A stretch of DNA of 64,000 nucleotides from Saccharina japonica (GCA_008828725.1 MEHQ01001158.1:620015-684014), one strand, 5' to 3'; positions 1-12,098 are shown, counted from the stretch's first letter. The notes: generated from the letters alone by a model not told the origin. Made by a program: numbers and translations.

Positions 1-323
1 GAGGGGAGGGCGAGAGGCCCCGGGCGTATAGTACCGCCTTTTTCGGTGGGAACCCGGTTGCCGCAACACGCCTTAACCCATTTTTTCTGCTGCAAAAGTA
101 ATCCCACTCTATTTTCTAGTAATTTGTCGCGGAAAACTTCGGTCCACCGTAGTTCTGAAGGGGTTGAATTAAAAGCCGTTTTTTTTTCAATGCGAAAATT
201 GAAAAAACAAATGCTATTAACCAAGCTGTTTTGTCTCCAATACTGTATATTCGAAGTGTACCACTTTCCGTACAGCAAAGGGTTGTCGCTTGCTGTTCGG
301 GCGTGATGGAACGTTACTGACAC

Positions 324-325
<2 letters not shown>

Positions 326-365
<40 letters not shown>

Positions 366-382
366 GTCTGTGTCTGTCTGTC
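326..382. repeat. (TCTG)n microsatellite
   Basis: About 14 TCTG units lie just before the first visible helicase exon. They extend the pyrimidine-rich stretch upstream of its acceptor. Confidence 0.9.
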
Positions 383-402
383 CGTGGTCGCGCTTGATGC
401 AG

Positions 403-3400
403 GGAAGACGCGTACCTTGAACTGGGAGACGCGCCGACCCCGGAGATTTTGAGGGTCAATCTAGCGCAGGTGGGTGGAGGGCCTTCGCGCGTGGTACATA
501 ACGCCCGGGGGTGTGTGGTGGGGGTGTTGCTTATGGCGGTGGTGGCGATGGAAGCGGGGGGGTGGATGTTGAGGTTTTGTTGAAGTTATTGTTTTTGGGG
601 GTGATGGGGTTGGAGTTGATGTTTCATGTTGTTGACGTTGTTGCTGATGTTGTTGTTGTCGTTGTTATTGTCGTTGTCCTGCCAGGGTTGTTTTGTCACG
701 TAGAAGCCCAGCGCCATAATGTAGCCTGTGACGCCGCAAAGCAAGCAAGACAGACTCAAAAAACAAATCTGGAAGGGGACTTGAATTATGCCCGAAAAAA
801 ACAACAAAAACAACCTAAACAGGCTAAAATGGCCCAGCAGGCAGCGATCGCGGCCCTCGACCCACCGACGAATGGTCACAGGCTAATATATATGGGGAAG
901 GCGGTTTAGGACTGACGGACTGCCGTCTAGACTTAATATACTAGTTTTAGTGTGGGGACGTCAGTTCAGGCCTATGACGGACGGCCGTCTTGGGCTTCAA
1001 TGTACTGGTTTTAGGGTGGGAAAGGCAGTTTAGGCCTGTGACAGACGGCCGTCTAGACTTAATATACTATTCATAGGTCAAAAGTAGGGAATGCAGTTTA
1101 GGCCTGTAACGGACGTACGTCTAGAGTCTTAATGTACTGGCTTTAGTGTGGGGAAGGCGGTTTAGGCCCGTGACGGACAGCCGTCTAGGACCTCAATGTG
1201 TACTTCAGTGTACTCGTAGTCTATTATTTAATAGTTTTAGTGTGAGAGTTCATCAAGGTGTGATGTGACTGATGTACAATTTTTCCGTCTTCTGACAATT
1301 TTGGCGACAGGTCGTTCTCCAGCTGAAGGTCATGGGGGTACAAGACCCTTCGACTTTCGACTACGTCACCGCGCCTAGCCGTGCCGCGGTGCTGAAGGCC
1401 CTCAAGACTCTGGTCATGTTGGGGGCCCTGGACAAAGCGGGAGATGTCACTCCGGATGGCAAGAAGATGGCAGTGCTGCCGCTCGACCCGGCCTTTGCGC
1501 ACTTGCTCGTCAGGTGCTACGAATACTGCTGTTGTGTTTATGCTAATAGTTCTAGTGTATGATTTGTATGATTGTTGATGGTATGTAGTTTTAGTGTAAT
1601 TTTTTGTATGATTTGTATGATTGTTGATGTTACTGCAGGTAATGTTGGTGTAGAGTTTGTATGGATTGTATGATTTGTATGATCTGACCATGCTGGGGGC
1701 CCTGGACAAAGCGGGAGATGTCACTCCGGATGGCAAGAAGATGACGGTACTGCCGCTCGACCCGGCCTCCGCGTACTTGCTCGTCAGGTACTACGAATGC
1801 TGCTGCTGTGTTTATGCTAGTTCTAGTGTACGATTTGTATGATTTGTTTGAGTGTTGATGGTATGTAGCGTTAGTGTAATGTTTGTTTTGTTTGTATGAT
1901 TTACATGTGATCGATGATGCTATATATGTAGTTTTAGCGTAGCATTTATATGATGTGTATGGTTTGTATGATCTGGCCATGCTGCATGCCCTGGATATAG
2001 CGGGAACGGTGCTGTCACTTTTACGGGGGATCATGGTAAAAACGACTAAATACGACTAAATACGACTAAATAGGACCGACGGTATACACAAAAACGTACT
2101 TGGTGTATATTTACCTATTTGTACTAACAAAATTTGGTGCTACTTACTCATAGCCCTCCGTATTAGCTAGACTCAGCCGTCGCGCACTTCCAGCTCGTTG
2201 AATACAAAGCATACTGCTGCTATGTTTTATGCTTCAGTATTTTTAGTGCATGGTTTGCGTGATTTGTATGACGTTTCGGTCTTTAGTGCTTACACTACCA
2301 GGTACGGGGTGTGTGTTGTGTGCTGTAGTGTTTATAACGAGCTACCGCGATAAATTTGGGTGAGCAAAGCGAACGAGAATTTCTAATCCTCTTTTTTTGC
2401 GGTTGGGTGAGAATGGTATATAAGTATATATATTACTCAGTAAGAATATCCCACTCTAATTTCAAGTATTTGCTACGGTTTAAGAAAGGGCCAGCAAGTA
2501 AGAGGGGTTGCAATTAGGCGTTGCACCTTTTGAGCCCATACATGTCTCACGGACAGACGGGCTGGAGCTAACCAACCATTGCACAATTGGATTTTTTTGT
2601 ACGTAGTGTAAGTGTCTTTTAGTATATGTTTCGTACCCTTGGACTTTTATGTATATTGAGTGTATTTTACTACATGTTTCGTGTTTGATCCCTGTACCTG
2701 GCACATGTGTGTAGCAGCCCATTGTAAAGGACAGAGTCGTACGTACACATCTGTCGCAGATCTGATAACACGCATGCGCAGATGAACGGAAATGAAAGAA
2801 GAATTCTGCCAGTCAAGACCTCGCTTGACAGGGTCGCAAGCGGTCCCCCGGCATCGACAGCGTTGACCGGACCCCCGGGTTTGTCCAGTCCATCTATTTT
2901 TTCTCACAGCCGGTTGTTGGGTAAGGTAGTAGAGCTTTACAAGCGACCACTCTCAGAAGTTTCCACGGCTGCTCACTGCTCGAGGGTCGAAGGTGACCCG
3001 ACCCGACCCGACCCGTGAGATGTTTTAAAACCTCCTGAGCCGACCCGGCCCGACCCGACCCGTGATATTCCAAAAACGTGGGGTAGGGTCATGACATGAC
3101 CCGAGAAGATTTCAAATTTCAAGTGCTACGTGCCCCCTACCGTGGTATGTACGCGCCCTGCTGGCTGCGCTGCTTCCGAGTAGTTGGTGCGTCTGACAGA
3201 TTGATCATCTACAGCTCGTACATCACCTACAGGTTATTTAGGTCCTACCCTGCCGTTTTGATTTTTACTGTACAGAATGTGTATATTAGTAGTACAGGTC
3301 CAACTCAGGAAATAGGTCCCCTATACCATGCAGATTGTGTGGCTCCCACCCGGCAACATGAGCTAGATCATACAGATCATACAGATCATACAGGTCAGGA

Positions 3401-6400
3401 ACTTATCTTCCCTGAAAGATTTATATGATCTGTTTGATCTGTCCGAGGTGTGTTTGTAGATAGTCTTAAAAAGCTGTGGTGCGGTTGAAGCTCTAAAAGG
3501 CTTACACGCTCGCTCAGTCAGACCCCACTCTCCCCAAGCGCGCTCAAATTTACCCATCTTAAATTGCCGTGGCTGCTCTCTCTCTCTCCATCGCCTCCAT
3601 TCCCTCCATGTTTGTTTCAGGTCGGCAGAGCCCCAATTCGCGTGCGTGAAGGAGGTTTTGACCACCGTGGCATGTTTGTCGGCGGAGAACCTGCTCTTCT
3701 ATCCCCCCAAGGTGGGTGAGCATGTTTTGTTGTCGGCGAATTATGTGTTCCTGCATAGCACAGCACACCGCGACGCCGCTTATTTAACCCTTTCGCTTTA
3801 TGATGCCGTAAAACAGTCCACACCACTGCTGTAATTATAAGTGGTTTTGTACCCAAAACCGTGGATGTATGGTTTATTAGTACTAGTAGTATTACGGTGG
3901 ACCGTAGTAAATAGGACCTGCGGTACACCCAAAAACCTATATATTTGACTATTTTTATTAACACTATTTGGTCCTATTTACTATGCCCCCCCCGCTATAG
4001 AGGTTCCACACGTCGGACAGACATATCATCTACAGATCGCCTACAGATCATTTAGATCCTACAGTAAACTGCCGTTATGATGTGCTGGGCAAGATCTGAT
4101 CATGATGTGTATTGTACAGACCCAACCCAGGAAATATGTGCTAGATAATGCAGAATATACGGCTCCCACCCGGCAACAGGAGCTAGATCGTACAGATCAT
4201 ACAGATCATACAGATCATACAGATCAGGGATTTATCTGCCATGAAATATGTAGATGATGAAGTGGGTTATCTATATGATCTGTAGATGATCTGCCCGAGA
4301 TGTAGAACCTTCGCCCGGTGCGGCATCCCAGATTACAGCAGATTCCTAGATTCGTCCGAGGTGTCCACTTATTCCTGCCAGAAACGTTTCGGGTGGGAGG
4401 GGGGAGGGGTGGGGGGTGGGCAGTGAGGGAGAGTGGGGGGGTTGGGGAGTGGTGAGTGGGGGGGAGCACTAGCTTCGCAGACGGAAATCCTAGCATTTAT
4501 AACTGTTTGCATGGCGATTTTTCCGTCATCTGAGTAATGTTGATTGCGCCTATCCAGGAATCTCGCACCACTGTACCCGTAGTACTATTACGTAGGACCA
4601 TAGTAAATACCGGTAGGACTTAATATTGTTATGGGTAGTGAAAATAGGTAAATATACACTGATGGGTTTTGGCGTATACCGTAGGTCGTATTAGACAGTA
4701 ATATGATTAAGATGCCTCCCGTCATAAGGCTTGCTCCTTTTCCCGTACGTGTTCTTAAAACTTTTGTACGTCATCGAGCTATGTTTGCACATTTCCAGTC
4801 ATGTGCTGTAAAGGTCTTTGCTATTCTGGGGGGCCATAGTAATACTACAGTATATATAATCAAAGCCCACGATGGTACCTAAAAGCCATGTATCCCCCTA
4901 CGTTTAAACACCATATTAGGTTATGATTACTACTACTATTAGTACTATGTTTCCTCGTAATAGCACGGTTTTCGTCGAAAACGCCACACATCCCTCGTCG
5001 AAACCCCTCCGGTTCTTCTATAAAATACTGATTGCTGTATGGTGGTACCTGTTTTTGACTTTTTTTTCAACTTGTTTTTTTTCTCCTCGCGAAAACTGAC
5101 AAAAACTTGAGCAGGAGGAGGCTAGGCGGGCAGCGGACGAGGCGCATAGAGCCTTCGCTGCTTACGAGGGCGACCTGCCCACGCTCCTACGAGTCTACGA
5201 GGGTTTCCTAAAGGTATGGTATGGTATGGGGTGATATGGGGTGGAGTAGGTTGGAGTGGGATGGGATGGGATGGGATGGGATGGGATGGGATGGGGTGGG
5301 ATGGGATGGGATGGGATGGGATGAGATGGGATGGGATGTCATGGGATGGGATGGGATGGCATGACATGATCTGGTATATGGTAGGGTAGGGTAGGGTAGG
5401 GTAGGGTAGGGTAGGGTAGGGTAGGGTAGAGTATGGTATGGTATGGTATGGTATGGCATGGTACGGCATGACGTGCCGTAGCTTCAACCCGCTTGAGCTA
5501 CCGAAGAGTTTCGCTTTTCCTAAACGCTTGCATGGCTCCTTGTCTTTTTTTTTCGCAAGACCGCTCCACAATCTCCATACTCCCTTTGTTCAATTTTCCA
5601 CCTGTTTTAGCCCTTGGCCTGTTCCTCTCTCTCCTTCTCTTTCCCCCCTTTCCTCCCTTTGTGTATCTTTTCTTGTTTTATCTTTTTTTTTTCCTCCTTT
5701 TTCCTTGTTCCTTTTCCCCTTTTTTCATCGTTTTTTTCCTTGTTTTCCCTCAGTCTACTCTCTTATTTATTTTTGATTGTAGTGTTTTCGCCTACATATT
5801 TACCAAGTACGAATCGCTTTATTTTTTCCCCGTCCTTTTCCTGGTTTGCCTCGCGTGTCACGTCCGCCCGTCCGTCCGTCCGTCGGTCGGTCCGTCGGCA
5901 CCACCAGGAGCGGAAGGACCCGACTTGGTGTCGACGGAATTTTGTGAACGGCCGGTCGGTAGTGCGAGCGATCGATGTTCGCCAGCAGCTCGCCAAGATC
6001 CTGCGCGAGCGATGGAGAATCGACCCTGAGGTATTTATTACAAATCAAAAACAAATAAAACATCAGCGGTGAGATAGAGAATTTCGTCGAAACCCATCTG
6101 TGCAAACTGTACATATGTGATGTCATATGATGCTTGGATCGCATGTACGGCGGGTTTTAGATCATATTATGACGGAAAGCACCAGCGGCAAGATCGAGAA
6201 GTTCGTCGAGACTCATCTGTGCAAGCTGTGTGTTGATATTTTGATCGCGCGTACTGCGTGCTGTACCTGATACGGATTTTAGATCGTCGCGTAACTGTCT
6301 CTTTGTGTCTGTATCTGGGTGGTATGCCTGTCAACAGCTATACCAGGGAATACCGTTGTACCGGACGCCTATAATGGTGTACCCACTCCTTCAGTAATGA

Positions 6401-9400
6401 CTACCTGGTAGTACTGCTGTAGGGCTGTGAATGGACATGACTACAAGCTGCCGACTGATAATTAGTTGGCTAGTAGTTGGCTATTAGGTGGCTATTAGTT
6501 GGCTATTAGTTGACTATTAGTTGGCTATTAGTTGGCCATTGGTTGGCTATTAGTTGGCTAGGTATTGCAAACAGTTGTGTCCGGTAATTTTGCGGAGCCC
6601 TGCGTTTTTTTTTTTGTATCTGACTGGCGTGTTTGTGGCTCGACGAATTTTTTATTGGTACATACTATTAATACTATTAATAGTTCGTACTATTAATACT
6701 ATTAATAGTACATACTAGTGATCAGAACCCACGATGGACCCATTTTTTTTAACTTGATTATAGTACAGGAGAGGTGCACCGCTTTTTTCTGAGGGTGGTA
6801 ACTTGGTTATCTTGATTATAGTATAGGAGCTCTATACCTCGGCCCGATGAGCAATGTACTGTACATAGTACATAGTAGATAGCCTACTGTAGATAGCCTA
6901 GGTATACCAAAAAGCGTACTGTAGATAGTGTAGATAGTGTAGATAGTGTAGATAGTGTAGATAGTGTAGATAGTGTAGATAGTGTAGATAGTGTAGATAG
7001 TGTAGATGACTTTCCGACGAGTTTGGGTGGAGGAGCCGTTAACCCCTTTAGGACTGCAGTCCCGTTTTGGGGACAATCCACTCTAATTCTAAGGAATATA
7101 TCCCCAAAACGGGACTCCAGTCCTATAAGGGTTAATAGGCCATTCAGAAAATATTTTAGCCAAATTGTGCTACCTCTATCGGATGCACAGCCCTATTATC
7201 TATTGTAGTTATTATCTGGTATGTTATTGTTATGTTATTATCTCTCTGTCCGGAAATATAAGGACACTTTAGTTATACGAGTACAATGGTAAACAATGTA
7301 CAATGTCTGTGCCTGTATGCTGGCCTATCTAAACTACACCAGTGCGTAACACAGAATACCTACGTACCAGGTACAGTATTGTTTAAGTACTCCTTGGGTG
7401 AATGCCGGTACTTTGAATACCACTCTGGAAATGCAAGGAAAGTTTGGTTATTCGTATGGCATTACGTATCAATCATGGTTTTCTCCGTATAGAGCAGGCA
7501 ATCCCCTGTAATATTGCATAGGAATACTATTAATAGTACATAATCAGAACCCACGATTTACCCAAAAACCATACATCCCCCGAATGTTTTCACGCCATGT
7601 AGTACTCTGTTCCCCCGTGTTCTATAGGCCACAAAACCTCGAATTGTGATCAGTTTTCCGGTTTTGACGGTCTCGCCCAATCCTGTTCCTTGTCTTATTT
7701 CAGGGAACCATAGTAAATATTAGGGGACCTATATACGGTAAACAGAAAAACCTACCGGTAGATATTTACCTATTTTTACTACAGTACGAGTAGCAATATT
7801 TTGTCCTATTTACTATGGTCCTCCGCAATAGTACCATTGTACAAAAGTATTCCACTTTCGACGGAAATGTAAGGAACACTCGGTATTAACATTCCTGTCT
7901 AAAAGGTCCGTATATTCACGCCCAAAGGGGTACATATAATACATATATTACAGCAGTAGGTNGTAGATAGCCTAGGTATACCAAAAAGCGTACTGTAGAT
8001 ACTGTAGATACTGTAGATACTGTAGATAGCCTAGGTATACCAAAAAGCGTACTGTAGATGACTTTCCGACGAGTTTGGGTGGAGGAGCCGTTAACCCCTT
8101 TAGGACTGCAGTCCCGTTTTGGGGACAATCCACTCTAATTCTAAGTAATATGTCCCCAAAACGGGACTCCAGTCCTATAAGGGGTAATAGGCCATTCAGA
8201 AAACATTTGAGCCAAATTGTGCTACCTCTATCGGATGCACAGCCCCATTGTCTATTGTAGTTATTCTCTGGGATGTTATTGTTATGTTATTACCTCTCTG
8301 TCCGGAAATAAAAGGACACTTTAGTTATACGAGTACAATGGTAAACAATGTGTCTGTGCCTGTATGCTGGCCTATCTCAACTACACCAGTGCGTAACACA
8401 GAATACCTACGTACCAGGTACAGTATGGAATTGTTTAAGTACTCCTTGGGTGGATGCCGGTACTTTGAATACCACTCTGGAAATGCAAGGAACGTTTGGT
8501 TATTCGTATGGCATTACGTATCAATCATGGTTTTCTCCGTATAGAGCAGGCAATCCCCTGTAATATTGCATAGGAATACTATTGATGGTACATAATCAGA
8601 ACCCACGATTTACCCAAAAACCATACATCCCCCGAATGTTTTCACGCCCTGTAGTACTCTGTTCTCCCGTGTTCTATAGGCCACAAAACCTCGAATTGTG
8701 ATCAGTTTTCCGGTTTTGACGGTCTCGCCCAATCCTGTTGCTTGTCTTATTTCAGGGAACCATAGTAAATAATAGGGGACCTATATACGGTAAACAGAAA
8801 AACCTACCGGTAGATATTTACCTATTTTTACTACAGTAGCAATATTTTGTCCTATTTATTATGGTCCTCCGCAATAGTACTATTGTACAAAAGTATTCCA
8901 CTTTCGACGGAAATGTAAGGAACACTTGGTATTAACATTCCTGTCTAAAAGGTCCGTATATTCACGCCCAAAGGGGTACATATAATACATATATTACAGC
9001 AGTAGGTGCCCTGTGCTAACCCTATCTCACCACGCGTCCAACTCGGGGCTGATTCCCTTGGGTTTGCAGGAGTCTTGCCAGGCGGAGACCTCGCAATATC
9101 TCCGGTGTCTAGTGGCCGGGCTTTTCTCTAACGTGGCTATGAGGCAGGCCGCCACCAGCGGAGGGGGGGGTCGAGGGTGCTACCGTACCCTCGTGGGCGG
9201 CAGGCAAGTTTACTCGTACATTTCATGTTTTTTTATTGCGCGAGTTGTGTTGAGCGTGTCGTCATTTTTTAGCATCATTTTTTAGTTCTTGGTAGGTATG
9301 TAGAGCAGGGTTCACATGGCAATACCCCCTTGAAATCAGTGGTATAAGTATTAAATACTTTACCTGGTAGTAGTAAAGGTGGCGGGAAATGTACTTGGAA

Positions 9401-11697
9401 TCCGTGTGCCGTCGTATAGTTTCAGTAGTAAAGAGGGATGTTTACGCTGTGTTCTGTAGTTTGCTCATGGCACGCTTGAAGGGGGATGTCCTAATTTTCG
9501 GCAGGTAGTTTTTGCTTCGGAGTATAAGGTGTATACCGTATACTGTAACCAATATGACAAGATAACGCACCCCCTAGAACGAATTTCCGATCCGGCTTTC
9601 TCCGAAACAAGGTGGCGTTGGAACTATCTCGTCGATATCGGTCGACGTTTGTGCTCTTATGATACCCATTGCCGACTAAATCAGCTCGGAAGTTCGTCCT
9701 AGGGTGTGTGTTGTCTTCTAGACCTCAGGCATTATGACGTCCCATCATAGGTAACGACCGTTAATAGTATGGGAGGGTGGACACCACCGGCCGCGGGAGG
9801 TGATGCCATTGTTTCGACCCACACTATATGAGAGGAAGAACAGGCACAAAGATACTGCTGGATTATCTGAAGCAGGGCGAAGAAACGATCTCAGAGTAAC
9901 GCAGCCCCTGGTTCACCTAACAGGCATTATCGGGTGCGATTCTGGCCTCGAAGGATCATTCCAAATTAATGTTAGCCCTCTGACCCTTTTGTACATTTAT
10001 ATCCTTATATTTAGGATCAAATTAGTACCGTACACGGTAACGTATGATACGTCTGTTCGCATTTGTTTTTGTGCATGAGCAATGAGCAGTCAGCAGGGTT
10101 CTCTTAACACCTGGTATGTATTCAACCCCTTTATATTATACGTATGTATATACCTGGTACGAGTTATTTTTTTTTGTTAGTTTTTTGTGTGATGACGTTT
10201 TGTTTCATGTTATTTCGTTCTTACCTCTCATTTTCGTTTTTTCGTCTTGTTTTTTGTTTTGTCTGTCTGCTTTTTGTTTCTCCCTTTCCGCTCGCACCCT
10301 GTTTGTTTGTTTGTTTGTTTGTTTTTTTTACTTTTTTGCTTTTTTGTGTAATGCCGATTTTGAACCGCGTTTTTTTGCTTTCCCTCGTTCTTTTTCTTTC
10401 CCGCCCTCCCCGCCCTTAGGGAGGCACAAATCCACCCTTCCTCGTCTTTGTGGAGAAGGAATCCCCCCGCCAAGTGTGTCGTGTACACCGAGCTCCTGTC
10501 CACCAGTCGCGACGTGAGTCTTGGGGTGAAAAAAGTCCTGTATAAACTGTTTTGATGTTTTTTCTAGTTGCCAATTTCGCAAGTTTCCATATTTCTCAAT
10601 TGGTTAAGTCGGAATGGAACATGTACGATGCATTGTCGGAGGGAAAATACATAATATGCACCTTTTATATTAATATGTCATCCAAAAGGTGCTTATATTT
10701 CGGGACAGAGTGAACTAAATACCACTTACTAACTTGTTAGACTATACCTGGCACTGTTATATATTGACAAAGATCAAAGTGTGTTTTTCTTGCGAGCATC
10801 CGGAGGCGGTAAATGTTGACAATTTGGAAAGAAAATAAAACATTACCATCGAACACGGCTTTTTTTCAATGTCACGTATACCGGACACAAATTAGAGTAT
10901 ACTTCGTGACGAAACAAACGGAGATTCGTACACGCGACTAATTACCTACAACAAATCTATACCTTACGCACGTAGAAGTCGTTGCTGTGCACGCTCCCCG
11001 TGAACGCTATTTGATGTTAGAGCATGGCATGCCCAAAACTACGCGCCCCCCTCGTCTTTTGTCCTCTGGACGCCTCCGTTGGAATGCAGTGAACCCCCTT
11101 TTCGGTTGGCTTTTCGCCGTTGTTTGTTTCTATTATTTGTTTTGCGATTTCCTCTGTACTCCGGGCGGAATTATAAGGATGGTTGGGGTATACAAATCAA
11201 TACGTACCGGTCGTTACATTCACGCCAGAGTGGTATTCATACATTCATACATTCATATCAGGTAGCAGGTATTTGGCAAGACCTTTAGCTGACGAAAAAA
11301 ATGATCCCAAACTAATTCCAAGTTGTTTTGTTTTTGTTTTTGTCCCCGAAAAAATAGGTGCGGTTCTGAACGGGGGTTATGACCGTTTTGCTACCGAAAA
11401 CAATAATCCCACACTATTTCCAAGTCGTTTGTGCCGAAAAAGGGGGTCTTAAGTTCATGGTTCTTGTTTCGTCGTTCATCGTGCTTTTTGTTTTTTAAAC
11501 CTCCGGCGGATTGGTAGTTATTTTAAGCTTAAGCTCACCACTTTGTTTGTCTTCCGTTGTTTGTCGTTTTTTTATTTGTTTCCTTTTTTTCGCGCTCTTC
11601 TTCTTCTTCCTCTGCCGTCCGCGCTTAGTTCATCAAGACCGTCACAGCCGTCGATGCGTCTTGGCTCAGAGAGCTGGTGCCACAGTTCTTCAAGTAG
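403..11697 (+). CDS. DEAH-box ATP-dependent RNA helicase, C-terminal part (DHX33/DHX40-like)
   Basis: Eight exons join in frame: 403-469, 1311-1513, 3621-3711, 5115-5213, 5908-6030, 9070-9203, 10420-10513 and 11629-11697 (TAG). They give about 292 residues. The first carries TPEILRVNLAQ, which runs into VVLQLKVMGVQDPSTFDYV, the end of the helicase core. Exons 2-5 form the HA2/ratchet region (LGALDKAGDVTPDGKKMAVL; FACVKEVLTTVACLSAENLL; GDLPTLLRVYEGF; WCRRNFVNGRSVVRAIDVRQ). The last three form the OB-fold domain (CLVAGLFSNVAM, YRTL, IHPSSSLW, KCVVYTELLSTSRD) and end at WLRELVPQFFK. The ATPase motifs and start must lie before the window. The short C-terminus and CVVYTELL resemble DHX33/DHX40 rather than the longer DHX8/Prp22, but I cannot settle the subfamily. 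Such helicases remodel RNA or RNPs. The intron after 9203 has a GC donor (AG|GCAAGT). Exon coordinates are read by eye from splice consensus and phase. Confidence 0.88.
895..1215. repeat. Tandem repeat, about 75-90 bp units, in helicase intron
   Basis: Four or five degenerate units each carry a variant of GGCAGTTTAGGCCTGTGAC, then GACGGCCGTCTAGACTTAAT and a 'GTTTTAGTGTGGG' end. The central ACGGCCGTC is nearly palindromic. A similar 'ACTGGTTTTAGTGTAGG' string appears near 29870, so the unit may derive from a dispersed element. Confidence 0.75.
1684..1787 (+). pseudogene. Duplicated 3' half of helicase exon 1311-1513
   Basis: This copies the last 104 nt of the upstream exon (1410-1513) at a constant 274-bp offset with about eight substitutions and no indel. 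The frame stays open (MLGALDKAGDVTPDGKKMTV) and the donor (CTCGTCAG|GTACTA) is kept. The first half of the exon and its acceptor are missing, so it is probably intronic. A shorter decayed copy starts at 1973, and intron-side traces continue to about 2265. Confidence 0.85.
1973..2010 (+). pseudogene. Third, decayed copy of the helicase exon fragment
   Basis: About 35 nt match the exon fragment (CTGGCCATGCTGCATGCCCT..). The copy starts 289 bp after the second one and then loses similarity. Intron sequence between copies 2 and 3 (TTGATGGTATGTAG, TTTAGTGTAATG) is also repeated, so the duplicated unit included exon and intron. Confidence 0.65.
3164..3446 (+). repeat. Dispersed 'CAGATCATA' repeat, copy 1
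   Basis: The copy contains GTACAGGTCCAACTCAGG.., then GGCTCCCACCCGGCAACATG, a short CAGATCATA tandem, and an end with GATCTGTCCGAGGTGTG. The same order occurs near 4008, 13140 and 24570, and reversed near 41040, 44100 and 45110. No coding capacity is visible, so I take it as a non-autonomous interspersed element of unknown class. Confidence 0.75.
3890..3999 (+). mobile_element. MITE-like element, family A
   Basis: A 110-bp element has inverted ends: TATTACGGTGGACCGTAGTA at the left, and TTTACTATG followed by a C-run at the right. The core AATAGGACCTGCGGTACACC is shared with the copies listed below. The short length, inverted ends and multiple copies fit a non-autonomous DNA element. Confidence 0.8.
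4008..4310 (+). repeat. Dispersed 'CAGATCATA' repeat, copy 2
   Basis: It has the same order of blocks as the copy at 3164, with GGCTCCCACCCGGCAACAGG, four CAGATCATA units and a GATCTGCCCGAGATGTAG end. The two copies flank the family A element at 3890. Confidence 0.75.
4585..4702 (-). mobile_element. MITE-like element, family A, reversed
   Basis: ACGTAGGACCATAGTAAATA at the left and GGCGTATACCGTAGGTCGTA near the right are the family A blocks in reverse order. The copy is more diverged than the one at 3890. Confidence 0.7.
4831..4965 (+). mobile_element. MITE-like element, family B
   Basis: The core is 'AAAGCCCACGATGGTACC', 'AAAGCCATGTATCCCCCTACG' and 'ACACCATATTAGG', framed by GGGGGGCCATAGTAATAC and CTCGTAATAG. 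The ends resemble family A but the interior differs. Relatives lie near 6660, 7527, 8577, 29923 and (reversed) 31143. Confidence 0.65.
5214..5470. repeat. (GGTAT)n / (GGGAT)n / (GGGTA)n compound microsatellite
   Basis: Three related pentamer blocks follow one another directly after the donor of exon 5115-5213. They create long spurious reading frames on the - strand ([18 protein letters not shown]) that are not genes. Confidence 0.95.
6465..6562. repeat. (TTGGCTATTAG)n minisatellite
   Basis: About nine 11-bp units of TTGGCTATTAG with minor changes lie in a helicase intron. Single or double units of the motif recur near 53290 and 38870. Confidence 0.85.
7038..7135. mobile_element. Hairpin MITE-like element, family D
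   Basis: Near-complete inverted repeats of about 38 bp (GTTAACCCCTTTAGGACTGC ... TCCTATAAGGGTTAA) flank a short AT-rich centre containing TCCACTCTAATTCTAAG. The element is duplicated at 8090-8187 with the 1.05-kb unit. Perfect-stem relatives lie at 33305 and 37617. Confidence 0.8.
7702..7833 (+). mobile_element. MITE-like element, family A
   Basis: It contains GGGAACCATAGTAAATATTA at the left, a TTTACCTATTTTTACTACAG core and TATTTACTATGGTCCTCCGC at the right. It is duplicated at 8753-8879. Confidence 0.8.
8090..8187. mobile_element. Hairpin MITE-like element, family D (second tandem copy)
   Basis: The same hairpin as at 7038, copied with the 1.05-kb duplication. Its right arm ends GGGGTAA instead of GGGTTAA. 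Confidence 0.8.
8753..8879 (+). mobile_element. MITE-like element, family A (second tandem copy)
   Basis: Copy of the element at 7702. It lacks five bases of the central ACGAGTAGC stretch seen there. Confidence 0.8.
9553..9722. mobile_element. MITE-like element, family E
   Basis: Ends of the type GATAACGCACCCCCT.. and CGTCCTAGGGTGTGTGTTGT face each other. Inside are the recurring words 'CGAATTTCCGATCC' and 'CTCGTCGATATCGGTCGACG'. Relatives lie at 30338, 51586, 52026, 52328 and 63158. Confidence 0.6.
10634..10714. mobile_element. Short inverted-repeat element, family C (Stowaway-like)
   Basis: An 81-bp inverted repeat runs from TGTCGGAGGGAAAATACATA to GCTTATATTTCGGGACAGAG. The ends read as 'CTCTGTCC(G/C)(G/A)AAATATAAG' on opposite strands, a layout that recalls mariner-type MITEs. 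It lies in the last helicase intron. Confidence 0.7.
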
Positions 11698-12098
11698 TCC
11701 GGTCCCCTCGCTCGCACGAAAGGCAGGCGTGCGTTGTTGCGCAGACAGCAGGGCTTCACGCTGGACAAGGCCCATGTTGCAGGGTCGACCTTGCTACTGA
11801 TGGGCTAGCTATATTGCGTTGCACAGGGTCGTCGGTGTTGTTGTTGCAGAGCCGGCATACGTTATTTTTTCAGGATCTGACATACTGTTAACCCATTCAG
11901 AACTGAAAAAATGTCCGACACTAATTTCAAGTACTTTGTCCCCAAATTCGTGGGACCAGTTCTTACGGGGTTAAGGATATAATGGCCGATAATATTAGAT
12001 ACGTTTGATATTCACTTAAACAGTTCAAACGGGGGCTATATTGCTGGCCAGAGTTGCATGCTTTTTGTTGTTCCACCCTTTTGGGACTTCGGCGGGCA

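Larger units (their letters stand above)
6882..9007 (+). repeat. 1.05-kb direct tandem duplication in helicase intron
   Basis: Copy 1 (about 6882-7961) and copy 2 (7963-9007) agree along their length and end with the same CATATATTACAGCAGTAGGT. A single N at 7962 marks the junction. Each copy carries a hairpin element (family D), family B sequence and a family A element. Copy 1 has an expanded TAGATAGTG tract (6915-7004); copy 2 has only three short units. Both end just before the acceptor region of the exon at 9070. Confidence 0.88.

Noticed and set aside
5122..5571. Long - strand frames full of Pro-Tyr-His/Ser repeats
   Set aside because: They are translations of the pentamer microsatellite and have no independent support.
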